Part shown: piece after piece, positions 48,519-49,574 of the stretch | How the letters are laid out: every line of letters starts with the position of its first letter | How positions within the stretch are numbered: position 1 is the first letter of the stretch | IMG/VR virus record: IMGVR_UViG_3300006990_000045 | Coordinates: 1 to 49,574 of that record | Length of the DNA: 49,574 bases | Source: a virus | Direction: 5' to 3' (one strand) | Translations under genes and position numbers: made by a program | The notes under the pieces: model-generated | The model's input: only the letters and a program-made list of their open reading frames with translations | Databases searched by the model: none | What the model was told of the DNA's origin: nothing

Positions 48519-48800
48519 CTAAATCTTCTCTACCCATTTTCTTGCTTTTTTAATGTCATTAATCTTTTCAGTTGTTTCGTTTCTTTCTTGGAGGTGACCG
48601 CAAATATAGTATTTTCTACAGTACCTGATTAACAGGTCTTTATCGTCACTAGCTCTTTGTAATTTCCCGCGAAAGTCAACGACATAAATAGTATTCCTAC
48701 TCTCCCTAACAACAGAAGAGAAGGCATCCGACCAACTCCCAGACCCACTCATACCACTACCTAGTAGCCATACAAGCATAAAGTGAAATATACTTATCAT
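48519..48800 (-). CDS. hypothetical protein with hydrophobic N-terminus
   Basis: 93 residues. The first 14 residues are hydrophobic (MISIFHFMLVWLLG), possibly a membrane anchor or signal. The rest is soluble and charged (VRESRNTIYVVDFRGKLQRA, YYICGHLQERNETTEKI) with two cysteines. Function unknown. Spacing to neighbours is 31 and 56 bases. Confidence 0.6.
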   Translation of the reverse strand: MISIFHFMLVWLLGSGMSGSGSWSDAFSSVVRESRNTIYVVDFRGKLQRASDDKDLLIRYCRKYYICGHLQERNETTEKINDIKKARKWVEKI

Positions 48801-48856
48801 AATAATATGTTTTTTTTAATTTAAGTTAGTGAGGGCAACGCACCATACCCCTAACG

Positions 48857-49171
48857 TTACAACTCTTTATAGTTTCCGTTTCTAAATTCTTTACTTGGTA
48901 TTCCGAAAGCTTCGCGCACTCTCTCAGCAGTCAAATCAACAGAAAGAAGGTCAAGAAGTAAGTCCGTACCATCATTAATAAGGTCTTGCTTATGCTTGTA
49001 ATTTCTTCCAACGTGTTGAGATACCAGTTCATCTCTTTCAAAAGTTGTCTTTATAAAGATACCTTTTCTAGTAGGGTCTGCGTACTTTGAAACTCTTACT
49101 TTTTCAGTACGCTTTTTCTTGAGGCGAGTTTGCGCAAGGTTCTCTCGGATTAAGCTTTTTCTTTTTCTCAT
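48857..49171 (-). CDS. hypothetical basic protein
   Basis: 104 residues. The first 30 residues are very basic (MRKRKSLIRENLAQTRLKKK), followed by a helical, more acidic part (DLLLDLLSVDLTAERVREAF). The N-terminus could bind DNA or RNA. No family is recognised. It lies between two other small early-type genes of unknown function. Confidence 0.65.
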   Translation of the reverse strand: MRKRKSLIRENLAQTRLKKKRTEKVRVSKYADPTRKGIFIKTTFERDELVSQHVGRNYKHKQDLINDGTDLLLDLLSVDLTAERVREAFGIPSKEFRNGNYKEL

Positions 49172-49236
49172 GTTATTGTTTTAATTTAACACCACATAAC
49201 AACGTATATAAAACATTTCCTTTTGTGGTCTTTTAT

Positions 49237-49431
49237 TTAGTTTTCAAATACTTGTAATAAGGCTTCAAGAAGCTTCACATCTCTACCTACTTCAGTTGAT
49301 ATTATGTTTTGCGTGTCCTTGTGCGGCTCAAATCGAAGAACATAATCCTTCATAGTAGTAGTATATGAAGGTCTACTGCTTACCTTTACTAAAGAGCCCA
49401 GGGCTTTAAATGGTTGTTTATTTTCTTTCAT
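49237..49431 (-). CDS. hypothetical small protein
   Basis: 64 residues, start ATG at 49431 overlapping the upstream stop (ATGA). It has a beta-like N-terminal half with many Ser and Thr (LGSLVKVSSRPSYTTTMKDY) and a helical end (LLEALLQVFEN). No motif is recognised. Confidence 0.6.
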   Translation of the reverse strand: MKENKQPFKALGSLVKVSSRPSYTTTMKDYVLRFEPHKDTQNIISTEVGRDVKLLEALLQVFEN

Positions 49432-49574
49432 AATCCTCTGTTAAAATCTATTGCTTGGTCAACTCGAAAAGAAATCTCTTCTTCTCGGTATTTCTCGAGT
49501 GCTAGTTCTTCAATCTCATCTCTATCGCATGGGTGGTAAACAAGAAAAGCATCAGCGTCAGACTGAAACTCTAT
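49428..49574 (-). CDS. partial hypothetical protein, cut by window edge
   Basis: 48 codons of an open frame running off the right edge, ending in TGA at 49428-49430. The visible C-terminus reads IEFQSDADAFLVYHPCDRDE and ends AIDFNRGL. The start is outside the window. It is translationally coupled to the next gene by a four-base overlap. Confidence 0.6.
   Translation of the reverse strand: MEFQSDADAFLVYHPCDRDEIEELALEKYREEEISFRVDQAIDFNRGL

Noticed and set aside
1-49574. Circular joining of the two ends
   Set aside because: Reading the right-end partial gene on through position 1 meets a TAG codon before any ATG, so the ends do not form a gene directly. The genome may be linear or incomplete.
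1-49574. CRISPR arrays or insertion sequences
   Set aside because: No spaced direct repeats or transposase genes were seen.

Overview
The window reads as the genome, or most of it, of a tailed phage that probably had a short tail (podovirus-like) and infects a member of the Bacteroidetes, likely a marine flavobacterium. The phage assignment rests on a large terminase, portal, scaffold, major capsid protein, a block of neck, tail and ejection proteins, and phage-type replication and recombination genes. No tail sheath or typical tape measure is visible, and a 2,399-residue internal or ejection-type protein is present, which fits a short tail. The host guess rests on promoters with the Bacteroidetes -7 box (TAnnTTTG), the scarcity of Shine-Dalgarno sequences, and a primase-helicase whose N-terminus resembles a domain common in Bacteroidetes elements. 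No DNA polymerase, integrase or obvious endolysin is visible.

Layout. (1) 1-3.15 kb, minus strand: small early-type genes, a Cas4/RecB-like Fe-S nuclease, a protein resembling DnaA domain IV alone, and a DUF3310 protein. They are read from a host-like promoter at 3.15-3.18 kb. (2) 3.2-3.75 kb: a divergent non-coding region with a predicted short terminated RNA that may act as an attenuator, followed by a structured leader. (3) 3.75-13.9 kb, plus strand: RecA, small proteins, a putative tandem GroES-like cochaperonin, terminase large subunit, a three-member paralogous family, a methyltransferase, an HNH nuclease, a full-length GroEL chaperonin and a DnaQ-like exonuclease. (4) 13.95-38.7 kb: portal, scaffold, capsid, neck and tail proteins and the giant internal protein, with one lone XRE regulator on the opposite strand. 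(5) 38.8-44.9 kb: membrane proteins that may serve lysis, a T7 endonuclease I-type resolvase, small very basic proteins, putative receptor-binding proteins and a DUF5675 protein. (6) 45.0-49.6 kb, minus strand: SSB, a second possible ssDNA-associated protein, a primase-helicase fusion and small early genes, running off the right edge.

Two systems stand out. The first is a phage-encoded chaperonin pair: a clear GroEL (11,270-12,895) and, 5 kb upstream on the same strand, a 279-residue protein (5,208-6,047) whose two ends look like GroES folds. If correct, this is a tandem-domain cochaperonin. The second is a repeated promoter, TTACA-N21-TAnnTTTG (22 bases at one site), found seven times, each time in front of a gene block on the plus strand. 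The opposite-strand replication genes instead use TTG/TTTG-N18-20-TAnnTTTG boxes placed so close to the ATG that their mRNAs may be leaderless. This suggests an early/late switch built on the -33 element.

All identifications come from reading motifs and patterns by eye; no database search was run.
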